The position numbers were made by a program, and so were the translations under genes. From Silicimonas sp. (GTDB taxonomy: Bacteria > Pseudomonadota > Alphaproteobacteria > Rhodobacterales > Rhodobacteraceae): 64,000 nucleotides of DNA. The notes under the pieces were generated by a model. It was given only the letters and a program-made list of their open reading frames with translations. It had not been told where the DNA came from and made no database searches. The stretch lies in the NCBI GenBank assembly GCA_025800205.1, contig JAOXSD010000032.1, positions 1 through 64,000 on the forward strand, in the 5' to 3' direction. Positions 10,970 to 20,409 of this stretch are shown piece by piece. Each line of letters opens with the position of its first letter. The stretch's first letter is position 1.

Positions 10970-12652
10970 CTATAGTCTGAGATCTACGCGGCCATCGGAG
11001 GCCACGTTCGAGCTGTCGATGCGTGCCTCGAACACCGATTGAGGCGCCTGAGACGAGGCGGTCTGCCCGCTTTCGCCACCGCTGTCGTCCCCCTCGCCCC
11101 CGGTCATGTCGCCGCCAAAGCTGAAATTGAGATCGGTAAAGCCCTGTTCGGCCAGATCTGCCGCAAAGAGATCGATATTGCGGCGAATGAGGTCGAGGGT
11201 TTCGGGCCGTTCGGCGGTGACGATCACATTCATCCCAAGCCCGGCATCAGAACCGCTCATGGTCATCCGGACGCGGCCCAGCTCCTCTGGCGAAAGTTTC
11301 ACTTCGACCATGCCGTCGATGGCAGATCGGGCGGCCTGAACAAGCTGGGTCAGAACCGGGCGCGCCGCGGGATCATTGCGGACGGCGGAAACCGCCTCTG
11401 CGCCGCGTTTCGCCTCCGGCCGGTCGGTCGGGGTGAGGGGTGGCAGGGTTTCCTCGCGCGCAAGACGGCCCTCTGATCCGAAGCCGCCACCGGAATTGCC
11501 CTGATCCTTGCCCGGTGCGAGCCCGACCGCGATCTGCTGCGCACGCGGTTGCTCCGCCGCCTCCGTGCTGTTGGTCACCGTGACCGTCACCTCAGCCGCC
11601 GGATCGCTGCGCGACCCTTTCGCGGCTTTCGACAGCACCAGCCGTTCCGGCATCGTCGCCGCAGCCGGTGGAAGCGGGCTGGGAGGTGCGGGCGCTGGCG
11701 CCGGGCGAGCGGCCTCTTCCGGCCCAAGATACCCCTGGGGCGCATCGACACGGTTGACCGCTCCAGGATTGCTATTCTCGCTTCCGGACACTGGCGTCCC
11801 GACCTGCCCGAGGGAGAGGTTTGACGGCTGCGGGGCGGGGTTTGCCACGGTCATTTGACCTTTGACAGCCACGCTCTCCGGCGTGGAACGCACAGGTTTC
11901 GCTACGCGCTCGACCGGGCCTTCCTCAACCATGGCCCCGGGTACGGCAACCGGGGCCGCCACGACAGGCGCATTGGCTGACGGGGCCTTGCCAATCTCCG
12001 GAGCCGCCGCGTGAACCGTTTTCTGGTTGCTGCCTTCGCTGGCGATGGTGCCCGGCACGGGTGCGGTATCGCGGGCCCTGAGCTCCGGTTCGGAGGAGGC
12101 GACCGTTTCGCCCGTTTGCGGTGTCGTGGCCTGCGGCACAGACCCGGACGGGGGAGTGTCGGACACACCGGGCACTACCGTGGTTTTCGGAGTGACCGTC
12201 ATCGTCTCGGACGACAGATCGCCCGGACGCAGCCCCTCAGGCGTCGGGGGCGCAGGCAGCGGCGTGGCGGCGGTCTCGGCCTCAGGTGCGGTCACAGCCG
12301 TAACCGGTACGGTTCCTGTTCCAATGTTCGTCTCAGGAACGGCATTTGCGCCGATGACAGGCGCAGCGATCGGCGCCTCACGTTCCGGAAGGTCCATATC
12401 GCCGGTGGAAAGACCGGGCATCGCCTGACCGACTGGCTGAGGGACAGTCAGGTCAATCGGCGATCGCGGAACACGAATCTGTTCTGCAATAGTCTCCTGC
12501 GCGGGAACCGGGGCATCAGGCACCAGAAAATCGGCGAAGAACCCGTCCCCCCCTTCCGTGGCCGCACCATCCGGCTTGGAACCGGCGACAAGACCTTCTG
12601 TCTTTCCATCTGCTTTCGGGTCCCTGTTCAGAACCTGGGTGAGAAGCTGCAT
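10970..12652 (-). CDS. fliK: Flagellar hook-length control protein FliK
   Basis: Pro/Ala/Thr-rich 560 aa; C-terminal VEVKLSPEELGRVRMTMSGSDAGLGMNVIVTAERPETLDLIRRN. Confidence 0.9.
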   Translation of the reverse strand: MQLLTQVLNRDPKADGKTEGLVAGSKPDGAATEGGDGFFADFLVPDAPVPAQETIAEQIRVPRSPIDLTVPQPVGQAMPGLSTGDMDLPEREAPIAAPVIGANAVPETNIGTGTVPVTAVTAPEAETAATPLPAPPTPEGLRPGDLSSETMTVTPKTTVVPGVSDTPPSGSVPQATTPQTGETVASSEPELRARDTAPVPGTIASEGSNQKTVHAAAPEIGKAPSANAPVVAAPVAVPGAMVEEGPVERVAKPVRSTPESVAVKGQMTVANPAPQPSNLSLGQVGTPVSGSENSNPGAVNRVDAPQGYLGPEEAARPAPAPAPPSPLPPAAATMPERLVLSKAAKGSRSDPAAEVTVTVTNSTEAAEQPRAQQIAVGLAPGKDQGNSGGGFGSEGRLAREETLPPLTPTDRPEAKRGAEAVSAVRNDPAARPVLTQLVQAARSAIDGMVEVKLSPEELGRVRMTMSGSDAGLGMNVIVTAERPETLDLIRRNIDLFAADLAEQGFTDLNFSFGGDMTGGEGDDSGGESGQTASSQAPQSVFEARIDSSNVASDGRVDLRL

Positions 12653-12703
12653 CGTAACCTCCGGGACATCCTGTCCGTTTGGCGGTGGTTTACGCCCGGA
12701 AAC

Positions 12704-12718
12704 TTACCAGTCCTTTAC
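12704..12718. promoter_or_regulatory. CtrA-like TTAC-N7-TTAC direct repeat between divergent fliK and flgJ-type gene
   Basis: TTACCAGTCCTTTAC; spacing as in TTAA-N7-TTAA but last base differs in both half-sites. Confidence 0.3.
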
Positions 12719-12768
12719 CAGTCTCCCTCATAGTGCGGAAAATTGTCACGATCAGAAGGATCAGAACG

Positions 12769-13059
12769 ATGGACATTTCCGGTTCCTCTTCGATGCCGCT
12801 GCGGCCGCCAGAACAGGCACCGCGCGACCCGAAGCTGATGCAGGCTGCACGGGATCTTGAGGCGAATTTCCTTACGGAAATGCTGAAGAACGCTGGTGTG
12901 GGCAAGGCGCGGGACAGTTTTGGCGGCGGTGCGGGGGAGGATCAGTTTTCCAGCTTTCTCACCCGCGAATATGCCAATGGCATGGTCGAGGCCGGGGGCA
13001 TCGGGCTGGCCGAATCACTTTACAACGCATTGGTCAAGGCAAGCGAGGCAAGCAAATGA
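12769..13059 (+). CDS. flgJ: Rod-binding protein, FlgJ N-terminal domain only
   Basis: LMQAARDLEANFLTEMLKNAGVGKARDSFGGGAGEDQFSSFLTREYANGMVEAGGIGLAESLYNAL; no muramidase domain. Confidence 0.85.
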   Translation: MDISGSSSMPLRPPEQAPRDPKLMQAARDLEANFLTEMLKNAGVGKARDSFGGGAGEDQFSSFLTREYANGMVEAGGIGLAESLYNALVKASEASK

Positions 13060-13391
13060 ACGTGGTCAAGGAACTCGAACTTGTGCTCGATACCGAGCAG
13101 GAACTGCTGCTGAAGGGCGACTACACGCGGCTTCAGGAGCTTCTGGACCGAAAGGCGAAACTGGCCGATCTGCTGGCGGCGCAACCGCCCGATCTGACCG
13201 CCGAGGAATGCAAGACCCTTGCCGCGCGCGCCTCCCAGAACGAGGCGCTGCTGTCGTCAGCCCGGCGCGGCATCCAGGCCGCCATGTCGCAATTGAAGGA
13301 GATCAAGAGCGGCGCCAACCAGTCGACCTATACGCGCGCGGGGGATCGTCAGCCGATGGGGCGTTCCGTCTCTGTCATGCAGAAATACTGA
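13056..13391 (+). CDS. FlgN-like flagellar export chaperone
   Basis: 111-aa helical protein overlapping the end of the flgJ-type gene by 4 nt; LVLDTEQELLLKGDYTRLQELLDRKAKLADLL. Confidence 0.6.
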   Translation: MNVVKELELVLDTEQELLLKGDYTRLQELLDRKAKLADLLAAQPPDLTAEECKTLAARASQNEALLSSARRGIQAAMSQLKEIKSGANQSTYTRAGDRQPMGRSVSVMQKY

Positions 13392-13431
13392 CAGGGACAA
13401 GTCCTGAAAATTTAAAGAAAAACCTTTCTAC

Positions 13432-13466
13432 AACGGCGGCCCGATCAAGGCCGCCGTTCAGTTTTT
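13432..13466 (+). terminator. Rho-independent terminator after the flgN-like gene
   Basis: AACGGCGGCC-CGATCAA-GGCCGCCGTT followed by TTTTT. Confidence 0.85.
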
Positions 13467-13616
13467 GTTAAGGGGTCGGGTGCGAATGTCCGCCTGCACC
13501 GGGAAACGGTGGCGCGAGCTCTTCGAGGGGCCGCATTGTCAGAATGGCTGGCGCGTCTGAAAGACGTTACCGAAACCCCAGGGCGGATAACCGCCGTAAT
13601 TATTGGAGAAAGCCAG

Positions 13617-15149
13617 ATGGCAAGTATTCTCACCAACACCAGCGCCATGGTTGCGCTGCAGAACCTCCGCACCATCAACTCCGGTCTCGAAGACACCCAG
13701 AAGATGATCTCGACGGGTAAGGCGATCAGCTCTGCCCGCGACAATGCGGCCGTCTGGGCCATCTCGAAAGTGATGGAATCCGACGCGATGAGCTTCAAGG
13801 CCATCAACGACAGCCTCAATCTTGGTCAGTCGACCGTGACCGTGGCCCGTCAGGCTTCGGAAACCGTCACCGACCTTCTGACCCAGATGAAGGAAAAGAT
13901 CGTTGCGGCTCAGGAAGAAAACGTCGACCGCGGCAAGCTGCAGGATGACGTGAGTGCGCTGTCCGACCAGATCAAATCGGTGGTCAACGCCGCCCAGTTC
14001 AACGGTCTGAACCTGCTCAAGGGCACCGATGACGTGAACATCCTGTCCTCGCTCGACCGGTCGCCCGATGGCACCGTGACTGCTTCGGACATCACCATCT
14101 TCCGTCAGGATCTGTCGGATGATGCGGGGGCCTATGGCACCGGCACCGATCTGAGCGCCAACATCACCGCTACCCCGGGTGGCAACCTGGCTGCCGACGG
14201 TTCAGGTGGCAACTTCTCGGGCACCGGCAACCTCCTGGAAGCCACTGTGGCCGGTACGATTGTTGCCGGTGAAACCTACAACCTCCAGGTTGCAGGCGAA
14301 ACCGTCAGCTTCACCACCACCACCACCGCAACCGCCGATCTGGCAGCGGGTCTGACCGCCGCGGTGAACACGGCCGGTATCGAAGGCATCTCCGCCGGCG
14401 TGACGGGTTCGGTGATCGAGATCACCAACACCCGATCGTTCGAGGACGTGACGGTCAACACCTCGGGCAGCGGTGCCGCAACCTTCGCTCTGGAAGCCGG
14501 TGGCAACACGGCAGCTGCCGCGACCACGAACACCCAGACGATCGCCTCGCGTGCGTCCGACATCACCTTCTCCACCACCGCAGGTGTGGCCGAGGGTGAT
14601 GGCTACCGGGTGACCGTGGCCGGTGTGAACTACGACTATATCGCCGGCAAGAACGAGACCTTCGAAGATGTGGCGCGTGGCCTGAAGACCGTGATCGACG
14701 GTGCGGCAGTGGAAGGTATTTCGACCAACGTCACCCAGAAATCGGGGGCCTGGACGCTCGAGATCGACAATGCCGGTTCCGCTCTGACGCTCGCTGATGC
14801 GGGCGCCGCTGGCGGCACGGCCACCGGTGGTCTGAACGGTGTGGATGCGCTCGACGTGACCACCGATGCAGGTGTCGAGGCCGCTCTGGCCAATATCGAA
14901 ACCTATATCGACACCGGGATCGAAGCCGCTGCGGACTTCGGTTCGGCCCAGGGCCGGATCGACACCCAGAACACCTTCATCAGCAACCTGACCGACTCGC
15001 TCAAGGCCGGTATCGGGGCCCTGGTGGATGCGGATCTGGAAGCGGCCTCGGCCCGTCTGCAGGCCCTGCAGGTGCAGCAGCAGCTGGGTATCCAGTCGCT
15101 GTCGATCGCCAACCAGGCGCCGCAGTCGATCCTGTCGCTGTTCCGGTAA
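13617..15149 (+). CDS. fliC: Flagellin
   Basis: MASILTNTSAMVALQNLRTINSGLEDTQKMISTGKAISSARDNAAVWAISK; C-terminal SLSIANQAPQSILSLFR. Confidence 0.96.
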   Translation: MASILTNTSAMVALQNLRTINSGLEDTQKMISTGKAISSARDNAAVWAISKVMESDAMSFKAINDSLNLGQSTVTVARQASETVTDLLTQMKEKIVAAQEENVDRGKLQDDVSALSDQIKSVVNAAQFNGLNLLKGTDDVNILSSLDRSPDGTVTASDITIFRQDLSDDAGAYGTGTDLSANITATPGGNLAADGSGGNFSGTGNLLEATVAGTIVAGETYNLQVAGETVSFTTTTTATADLAAGLTAAVNTAGIEGISAGVTGSVIEITNTRSFEDVTVNTSGSGAATFALEAGGNTAAAATTNTQTIASRASDITFSTTAGVAEGDGYRVTVAGVNYDYIAGKNETFEDVARGLKTVIDGAAVEGISTNVTQKSGAWTLEIDNAGSALTLADAGAAGGTATGGLNGVDALDVTTDAGVEAALANIETYIDTGIEAAADFGSAQGRIDTQNTFISNLTDSLKAGIGALVDADLEAASARLQALQVQQQLGIQSLSIANQAPQSILSLFR

Positions 15150-15161
15150 ACCTAACCCCTG

Positions 15162-15192
15162 CTCGGGCGGCCTGAAGGTCGCCCGAGTTTTT
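15162..15192 (+). terminator. Stem-loop/terminator between fliC and flaF
   Basis: CTCGGGCG-GCCTGAAGGT-CGCCCGAG followed by TTTTT. Confidence 0.85.
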
Positions 15193-15235
15193 CCCCAAGG
15201 ATCCAAAAGGACCTTCAGTCAGGAGAAGATCTCCC

Positions 15236-15619
15236 GTGAGTGTCGTCGAACGCGCCAAACAAGGTTACGGCAGAAATGCGGCCCCGATAAAATCGCACCG
15301 CGCCGCAGAATACGAAGCCATTGCCAAAATCTCGCACCGATTGCGTGCCGCCTGTCTTTCGAAAGACAGCAATTTCCCCGAATATATCGCAGCCCTCCAC
15401 GAGAACCGCAAACTCTGGTCCACGCTGGCCATCGATGTGGCCCATCCGGACAACGGGCTTCCGCAGGAGCTGCGCGCCCGCCTGTTCTGGCTGGCGGAGT
15501 TCACCGAAAGCGAAACCAGCCGGTTGATGCGCCAGGAAGGCGACCCGGCGGTGCTGATCGAGGTCAACGCCGCCGTGCTGCAAGGCCTGCGCGGTCAGTC
15601 CCAGGAGGCGCAGAGATGA
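15236..15619 (+). CDS. flaF: Flagellar biosynthesis regulator FlaF (GTG start)
   Basis: Directly downstream of flagellin; SVVERAKQGYGRNAAPIKSHRAAEYEAIAKISHRL...WSTLAIDVAHPDNGLP. Confidence 0.88.
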   Translation: MSVVERAKQGYGRNAAPIKSHRAAEYEAIAKISHRLRAACLSKDSNFPEYIAALHENRKLWSTLAIDVAHPDNGLPQELRARLFWLAEFTESETSRLMRQEGDPAVLIEVNAAVLQGLRGQSQEAQR

Positions 15620-16020
15620 GCGGCCTGGTTCTGAAACTCGCCCCCAAGGAGCGGGTGCTAATCAACGGTGCGGTGATCGAAAACGGCGACCGTCGCACCC
15701 GGCTCGCCATTCTCACCCCGAATGCGAATATCCTGCGCCTGAAGGATGCGCTCCACCCTGATGAGGCCAATACGCCGGTGCGCCGGGTCTGCTATATCGC
15801 CCAACTCGTGCTGTCGGGCGATGCCGAACCGGAAGAGGCGCGCACACAATTGCTGACCGGCATCGAACAACTCAGCCAGGTGCTGACCGACATCGACAGC
15901 CGCAAGCTTCTTGATGATGCCACCGAGGCGGTGATGAGCGCCCGGTTCTACCAGGCCATGAAGGCACTGCGCAGTCTCATTCCGCGCGAGGACCGCCTGC
16001 TCGGAGGCGAAGCATCATGA
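15616..16020 (+). CDS. flbT: Flagellar biosynthesis repressor FlbT
   Basis: LKLAPKERVLINGAVIENGDRRTRLAILTPNANILRLKDAL; ATGA overlap with flaF. Confidence 0.9.
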   Translation: MSGLVLKLAPKERVLINGAVIENGDRRTRLAILTPNANILRLKDALHPDEANTPVRRVCYIAQLVLSGDAEPEEARTQLLTGIEQLSQVLTDIDSRKLLDDATEAVMSARFYQAMKALRSLIPREDRLLGGEAS

Positions 16021-16820
16021 GCTATCAGCCGATCCTGCCCATGGGGGGCAATCTGGGATGGAGTTTCCTGAAGAACACCCGGGAAGCCCAGCAGGATGCC
16101 TTCGACAATTCCACCGCCGTCAAGAAAAACACGGATTATTTTGCCGAGAACATCGGCAAGATCACCTCGGCGGAGGAATTGGTGGCGGATCGGCGGCTTT
16201 TGACCGTGGCGCTGGGCGCTTTCGGTCTGAGCGAGGACATCGACAACAAATTCTATATCAAGAAGGTTCTGGAAGAAGGCACTCTGGATCCCGAGTCCTT
16301 TGCCAACCGTTTGGCGGACAAACGATATTTCGCCATGGCGGAGGCCTTCGGCTTCGAACTCTCCCCGCCGAACAGCGCGATCAGCACCTTTCCCGACCAG
16401 ATCATCAGCGAATACAAGAACCGGGAATTCGAAGTGGCCGTGGGCAACCAGGACGGTGATATGCGTCTTGCGCTCGGGATCGAACGCGAAATGGCCGAAT
16501 TGGCCGAGCGCAACCTGACCGAGGATGCCGCCTGGTTCACAATCATGGGCACGCCGCCCATGCGCAATGTCTTCGAAACCGCGCTGGGCCTGCCCAAGCA
16601 GATGGCCGCCGTCGACATCGATCAGCAGCTTGAGGTGTTCAAGGAAAAATCGAGCCAGGTTTTCGGCACCGAGAATCCGGCCGATTTCACTGATCCGGAG
16701 TTGCAGGAGAAGCTGGTGCGCAACTTCCTTTTCCGGGCCGAGTTGGATGCCGCCGCGTCGCAAAGCCAGCGCGGCACCGTGGCTTTGTCACTCCTGCAAT
16801 CCCAGGCGCCGCTCTTCTGA
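16017..16820 (+). CDS. DUF1217-family protein of the flagellar cluster
   Basis: SYQPILPMGGNLGWSFLKNTREAQQDAFDNSTAVKKNTDYFAENIGKITSAEELVADRRLL; overlaps flbT by 4 nt. Confidence 0.75.
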   Translation: MSYQPILPMGGNLGWSFLKNTREAQQDAFDNSTAVKKNTDYFAENIGKITSAEELVADRRLLTVALGAFGLSEDIDNKFYIKKVLEEGTLDPESFANRLADKRYFAMAEAFGFELSPPNSAISTFPDQIISEYKNREFEVAVGNQDGDMRLALGIEREMAELAERNLTEDAAWFTIMGTPPMRNVFETALGLPKQMAAVDIDQQLEVFKEKSSQVFGTENPADFTDPELQEKLVRNFLFRAELDAAASQSQRGTVALSLLQSQAPLF

Positions 16821-16871
16821 GCCACAAACGGGCGGGTTTCCCCCGCCCGAAAAGTCATCCTCACGCAATCG

Positions 16872-16894
16872 AGGCGCCGGGTGGGCGCCTTTTT
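16872..16894 (+). terminator. Rho-independent terminator after DUF1217 gene
   Basis: GGCGCC-GGGT-GGGCGCC followed by TTTTT, at end of fliC-flaF-flbT-DUF1217 block. Confidence 0.7.
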
Positions 16895-18225
16895 CATGCC
16901 AGGGCGGCTGCGCCCTGGGCCTGAAGCGCGCCGGCAAGCGCCTCGAAGGAGGCATCGAATCCGCCGTCTGTGCGTTGCGCGGCAAAGGCATCGAGCCCCG
17001 GGAAAAGCGCCACCGCCGTATCCACTTCTGCATTGGCACCCGGTTGATAGAGTCCAGACCGCACCATGATTTCGCTGTCCTCATAGGTGCTGAGCACGCG
17101 CCGTGCCGCACCGATCAGGTCGTTCTCCACCGCCGTCGCCGCATCGGGCAACGACCGCGACACCGATTTCAACACATCGACCGCCGGGAAACGCCCCCGT
17201 TCCGCAATTGTGCGCGACAAAACCACATGACCGTCGAGCAACCCGCGAAGCGTGTCCGCCACAGGTTCTTCCATATCGGAGCCCGAAACCAGCACGGTGA
17301 GAATCGCCGTGATATCCCCCTGCCCTTCCTTGCCGGGCCCGGCCCGTTCGGCAAATCCGGCGAGCAAATTGACCATGGAGGGCGGAAACCCCCGCATCGC
17401 TGCCGGCTCTCCGGCGGTCGAGGCAATCTCGCGATGAGCTTCGGCCAGACGTGTGATCGAATCGACCATCAGCAATACATTGCGCCCTTCGTCACGGAAA
17501 TGCTCGGCCACCGCCATGGCGGTAAAGGCCGCCCGGCGCCGTGCGAGAGCGGATTTTTCCGAAGTCGAGGCCACGATCACGCTGCGCTCGAGCCCCTTCT
17601 TGCCCAGAACCTGTCGTACGAAGTGATTGACCTCGCGCCCACGTTCGCCGATCAGCCCGATCACCACCACATCCGCCTCCATTTCGCTGGCAAAGGCCCC
17701 CATCAGGCTGGATTTGCCGACACCGGAGCCGGAAAACAGCCCGATCCGCTGGCCGCGCACGATCGGCAGCATCGTGTTGAACAATGTATAACCAGTGTCG
17801 AGCCTTGCGCCGAACCCGCGCCGTTCGGCGGCCGCAGGCGGGGCATTAAAGAGGGCCACCTTTTTTGCCCCATCAACCAGGGGCTGGCCGTCCAGCGGGT
17901 TTCCTTCCCCATCAATCACCCGACCGAGCCAGGAATCGTCAGGATAAATACCGACTTCGCCCAGATGGCGCACCGGCTGACCTATACGCAGTTCCGCAAG
18001 GGGCCCGTCAGGCAGAACATTCACGTCATGTTCGCTGACCGAAAGAACCTCCCCCTGCACACCTATGGACTCAAAGGACACCCGATGGCCGACGCTGGCC
18101 ACATCCGACAGGCCGGACACGGCCACCATATTGGCGGAGAGCGACCGGATGCGCCCGACGCGCGCCGCAATATTATGGCGCGGGATCACGCTCGACATCA
18201 GGTCCAGACTTCTCAGGCTTGGCAT
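16894..18225 (-). CDS. fliI: Flagellum-specific ATP synthase FliI
   Basis: Walker A GLFSGSGVGKSSLMGAFASEMEADVVVIGLIGERGREV; start at ATG 18225 preferred (GGAGAG upstream) over ORF start 18372. Confidence 0.94.
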   Translation of the reverse strand: MPSLRSLDLMSSVIPRHNIAARVGRIRSLSANMVAVSGLSDVASVGHRVSFESIGVQGEVLSVSEHDVNVLPDGPLAELRIGQPVRHLGEVGIYPDDSWLGRVIDGEGNPLDGQPLVDGAKKVALFNAPPAAAERRGFGARLDTGYTLFNTMLPIVRGQRIGLFSGSGVGKSSLMGAFASEMEADVVVIGLIGERGREVNHFVRQVLGKKGLERSVIVASTSEKSALARRRAAFTAMAVAEHFRDEGRNVLLMVDSITRLAEAHREIASTAGEPAAMRGFPPSMVNLLAGFAERAGPGKEGQGDITAILTVLVSGSDMEEPVADTLRGLLDGHVVLSRTIAERGRFPAVDVLKSVSRSLPDAATAVENDLIGAARRVLSTYEDSEIMVRSGLYQPGANAEVDTAVALFPGLDAFAAQRTDGGFDASFEALAGALQAQGAAALA

Positions 18226-18321
18226 TTTTTTCTCTCTCCAGAATCGAGAACATTCTACTGAAACTGTTTCTAAAGGAATCAGGGTTAAGCCTTGGTGCAT
18301 CCGGTCGAGGGAGAAGCCCCG

Positions 18322-18711
18322 ATGTTTGAAACACCATACGTCATGAAACTGGCGCAAAACCTGGCCCGCCATGCGGGTGCGCGTCAGTCACAAATTGCGA
18401 AGAATATCGCGAATGCGGACACACCGGGCTATCGGGCCCGGGATCTGACCTCGTTTGCCGATAGCTTCGAACAGGTCAATCAGGGCCGCGACATGCGCGC
18501 CACACGCGCAGGCCATATGGAGGCATCGCCCCAGGGCCCGGCCTATCGCACCCGTGATGTGGGCGGTCAGGCCTCGCCCAATGGCAACAATGTCTCGGTC
18601 GAGGTCGAACTGGCGCGCGGGACGGATGCGAAATCCTCCCATGATCTGGCGATGACGGTCTACAAATCCTCGCTCGACATGCTGCGGACCTCGCTGGGAC
18701 GGGGGCGGTAA
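18322..18711 (+). CDS. flgB: Flagellar basal-body rod protein FlgB
   Basis: HAGARQSQIAKNIANADTPGYRARDL; first of flgB-flgC-fliE-fliQ-flgF-flgG-flgA-flgH-fliL series. Confidence 0.93.
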   Translation: MFETPYVMKLAQNLARHAGARQSQIAKNIANADTPGYRARDLTSFADSFEQVNQGRDMRATRAGHMEASPQGPAYRTRDVGGQASPNGNNVSVEVELARGTDAKSSHDLAMTVYKSSLDMLRTSLGRGR

Positions 18712-18714
18712 ACC

Positions 18715-19107
18715 ATGGAAGGACTGCACTTTAGCAAGGGAATTTCCGCATCGGGCATGCAGGCCCAGGCGAACAGGCTCCGGCTTCTGTCGGAAAACAT
18801 CGCCAATGCGGACACGCCGGGATACCGGCGCAAGATGACGACTTTTGAACAGGTCGTCGAATCCGGTCGTGAAACGGGCCGGATCAAGATGGGTTCGGTG
18901 AAACTGGACCCAAGCGAGCTGGAGCGGATTCACAATCCGTCGCACCCGCTTGCTGACAGCAGCGGCTATCTGGATGGATCGAATGTCTCTCTGGTGGTCG
19001 AAATCGCTGACGCGCGCGAAGCGCAGCGCAGCTACGAGGCGAATCTCAGAATGTTCGATCAGGCCCGCAAAATGCGGTCCAGCCTGCTCGACCTTCTGCG
19101 CCGTTAA
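18715..19107 (+). CDS. flgC: Flagellar basal-body rod protein FlgC
   Basis: ISASGMQAQANRLRLLSENIANADTPGYRRKM. Confidence 0.94.
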   Translation: MEGLHFSKGISASGMQAQANRLRLLSENIANADTPGYRRKMTTFEQVVESGRETGRIKMGSVKLDPSELERIHNPSHPLADSSGYLDGSNVSLVVEIADAREAQRSYEANLRMFDQARKMRSSLLDLLRR

Positions 19108-19119
19108 CGGAGTACAACC

Positions 19120-19407
19120 ATGGACCTGAAAATTACCGAGGCTCTCCGGGGGTATAACGCCACAAAGGCGGTCAAACCTTCGGGCGATGACAGCAGCACA
19201 GGCAATACACTGGGCCGCGCGGCGCAGGATTTCACCGAAACCCTGACACGGGCGGAAACCGTCGCGCAACAGGCGATGACCGGCCAGGCCGATCCCCATG
19301 CGCTGGTCGAGGCATTGACCAATTCGCAGCTTGCGGTCGAAACCGCGGTGACGGTGCGTGACAAGGTGGTCGAAGCTTATCAGGAAATTCTCAGGATGCC
19401 CGTCTGA
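19120..19407 (+). CDS. fliE: Flagellar hook-basal body protein FliE
   Basis: DPHALVEALTNSQLAVETAVTVRDKVVEAYQEILRMPV. Confidence 0.92.
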   Translation: MDLKITEALRGYNATKAVKPSGDDSSTGNTLGRAAQDFTETLTRAETVAQQAMTGQADPHALVEALTNSQLAVETAVTVRDKVVEAYQEILRMPV

Positions 19408-19676
19408 TGATGGGAGAAAGCGCCCTTTTCGACATCCTGCGCCAGGGGCTCTGGATCGCGGTGATGATCTCATCGCCGATCCTGATTGCCGCCCTCGTGG
19501 CAGGCGTGGTGGTGGGCCTCTTTCAGGCGCTCACCTCGATCCAGGAAATGACCCTGACTTTCGTGCCGAAACTCGGCGTGATGATCGCGGTCTTCTGGGC
19601 CTCGATGGGGTTCATGACCCAGTCGCTGGTTGAATTCTTTCGCGGATCCCTGATCCCGATGATTGCAGGAAGCTGA
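19407..19676 (+). CDS. fliQ: Flagellar export protein FliQ
   Basis: 89 aa, two TM; LIAALVAGVVVGLFQALTSIQEMTLTFVPKLGVM. Confidence 0.94.
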   Translation: MMGESALFDILRQGLWIAVMISSPILIAALVAGVVVGLFQALTSIQEMTLTFVPKLGVMIAVFWASMGFMTQSLVEFFRGSLIPMIAGS

Positions 19677-19677
19677 C

Positions 19678-20400
19678 ATGGACAGCACCGGTTTCGTCAC
19701 CCTCAACCGTCAGGCGGGCCTTCTTAAGGAGATGGACACCGTCGCCAACAACATCGCCAACATGGCGACCAATGGCTATCGGCGCGAAGGCGTGATCTTT
19801 TCCGAATTCGTCGTCGATACCGGCGAACGAGACAATTCGATTTCCATGGCTCATGCCAACACGCGAATGTCCGACATGGAGCAGGGCGCCTTGATGCAGA
19901 CGAACGGCACGTTCGATTTTGCCATCGAAGGCCCTGGGTTTTTTCTGGTCGCCACGCCCGAAGGCGACAAGCTGACCCGCGCGGGGTCTTTCACCCCCTC
20001 GCCCGAAGGCATTCTGGTCGCCCCGGATGGCGCCACCCTGCTGGATGCCGGCGGGGCGCCGATTTTCGTGCCGGTCGATTCCAACACACTCGCGCTTGGC
20101 GCCGATGGCACCCTGTCGGCCGATGGCACACCGCTGGCCCAGATCGGGCTTTGGGAACCGGCCGATCCTCTGGCCATGACCCGCGCCGAGGGCACGCGAT
20201 TTGATCCGGGCGGTGACCCGATCCCGACCGCAGAGGCCCGCATTCTGCAGGGCTTCGTCGAACGCTCGAATGTCGATCCGGTCCGGGAACTGACCCGGAT
20301 GATCGAGGTTCAGCGCGCCTATGAACTGGGCCGCACCTTCCTTGATCGCGAGGATGAGCGGGTCCGCGCCGCAATCAGAACCATCGGGCAGCAAACTTAA
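19678..20400 (+). CDS. flgF: Flagellar basal-body rod protein FlgF
   Basis: LLKEMDTVANNIANMATNGYRREGV and C-terminal DPVRELTRMIEVQRAYELGRTFLDREDERVRAAIRTIGQ. Confidence 0.9.
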   Translation: MDSTGFVTLNRQAGLLKEMDTVANNIANMATNGYRREGVIFSEFVVDTGERDNSISMAHANTRMSDMEQGALMQTNGTFDFAIEGPGFFLVATPEGDKLTRAGSFTPSPEGILVAPDGATLLDAGGAPIFVPVDSNTLALGADGTLSADGTPLAQIGLWEPADPLAMTRAEGTRFDPGGDPIPTAEARILQGFVERSNVDPVRELTRMIEVQRAYELGRTFLDREDERVRAAIRTIGQQT

Positions 20401-20409
20401 GGAGCAGAC

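Noticed and set aside
10970-12652. Repetitive Pro/Ala/Thr region as a possible tandem repeat element
   Set aside because: Explained by FliK low-complexity sequence.
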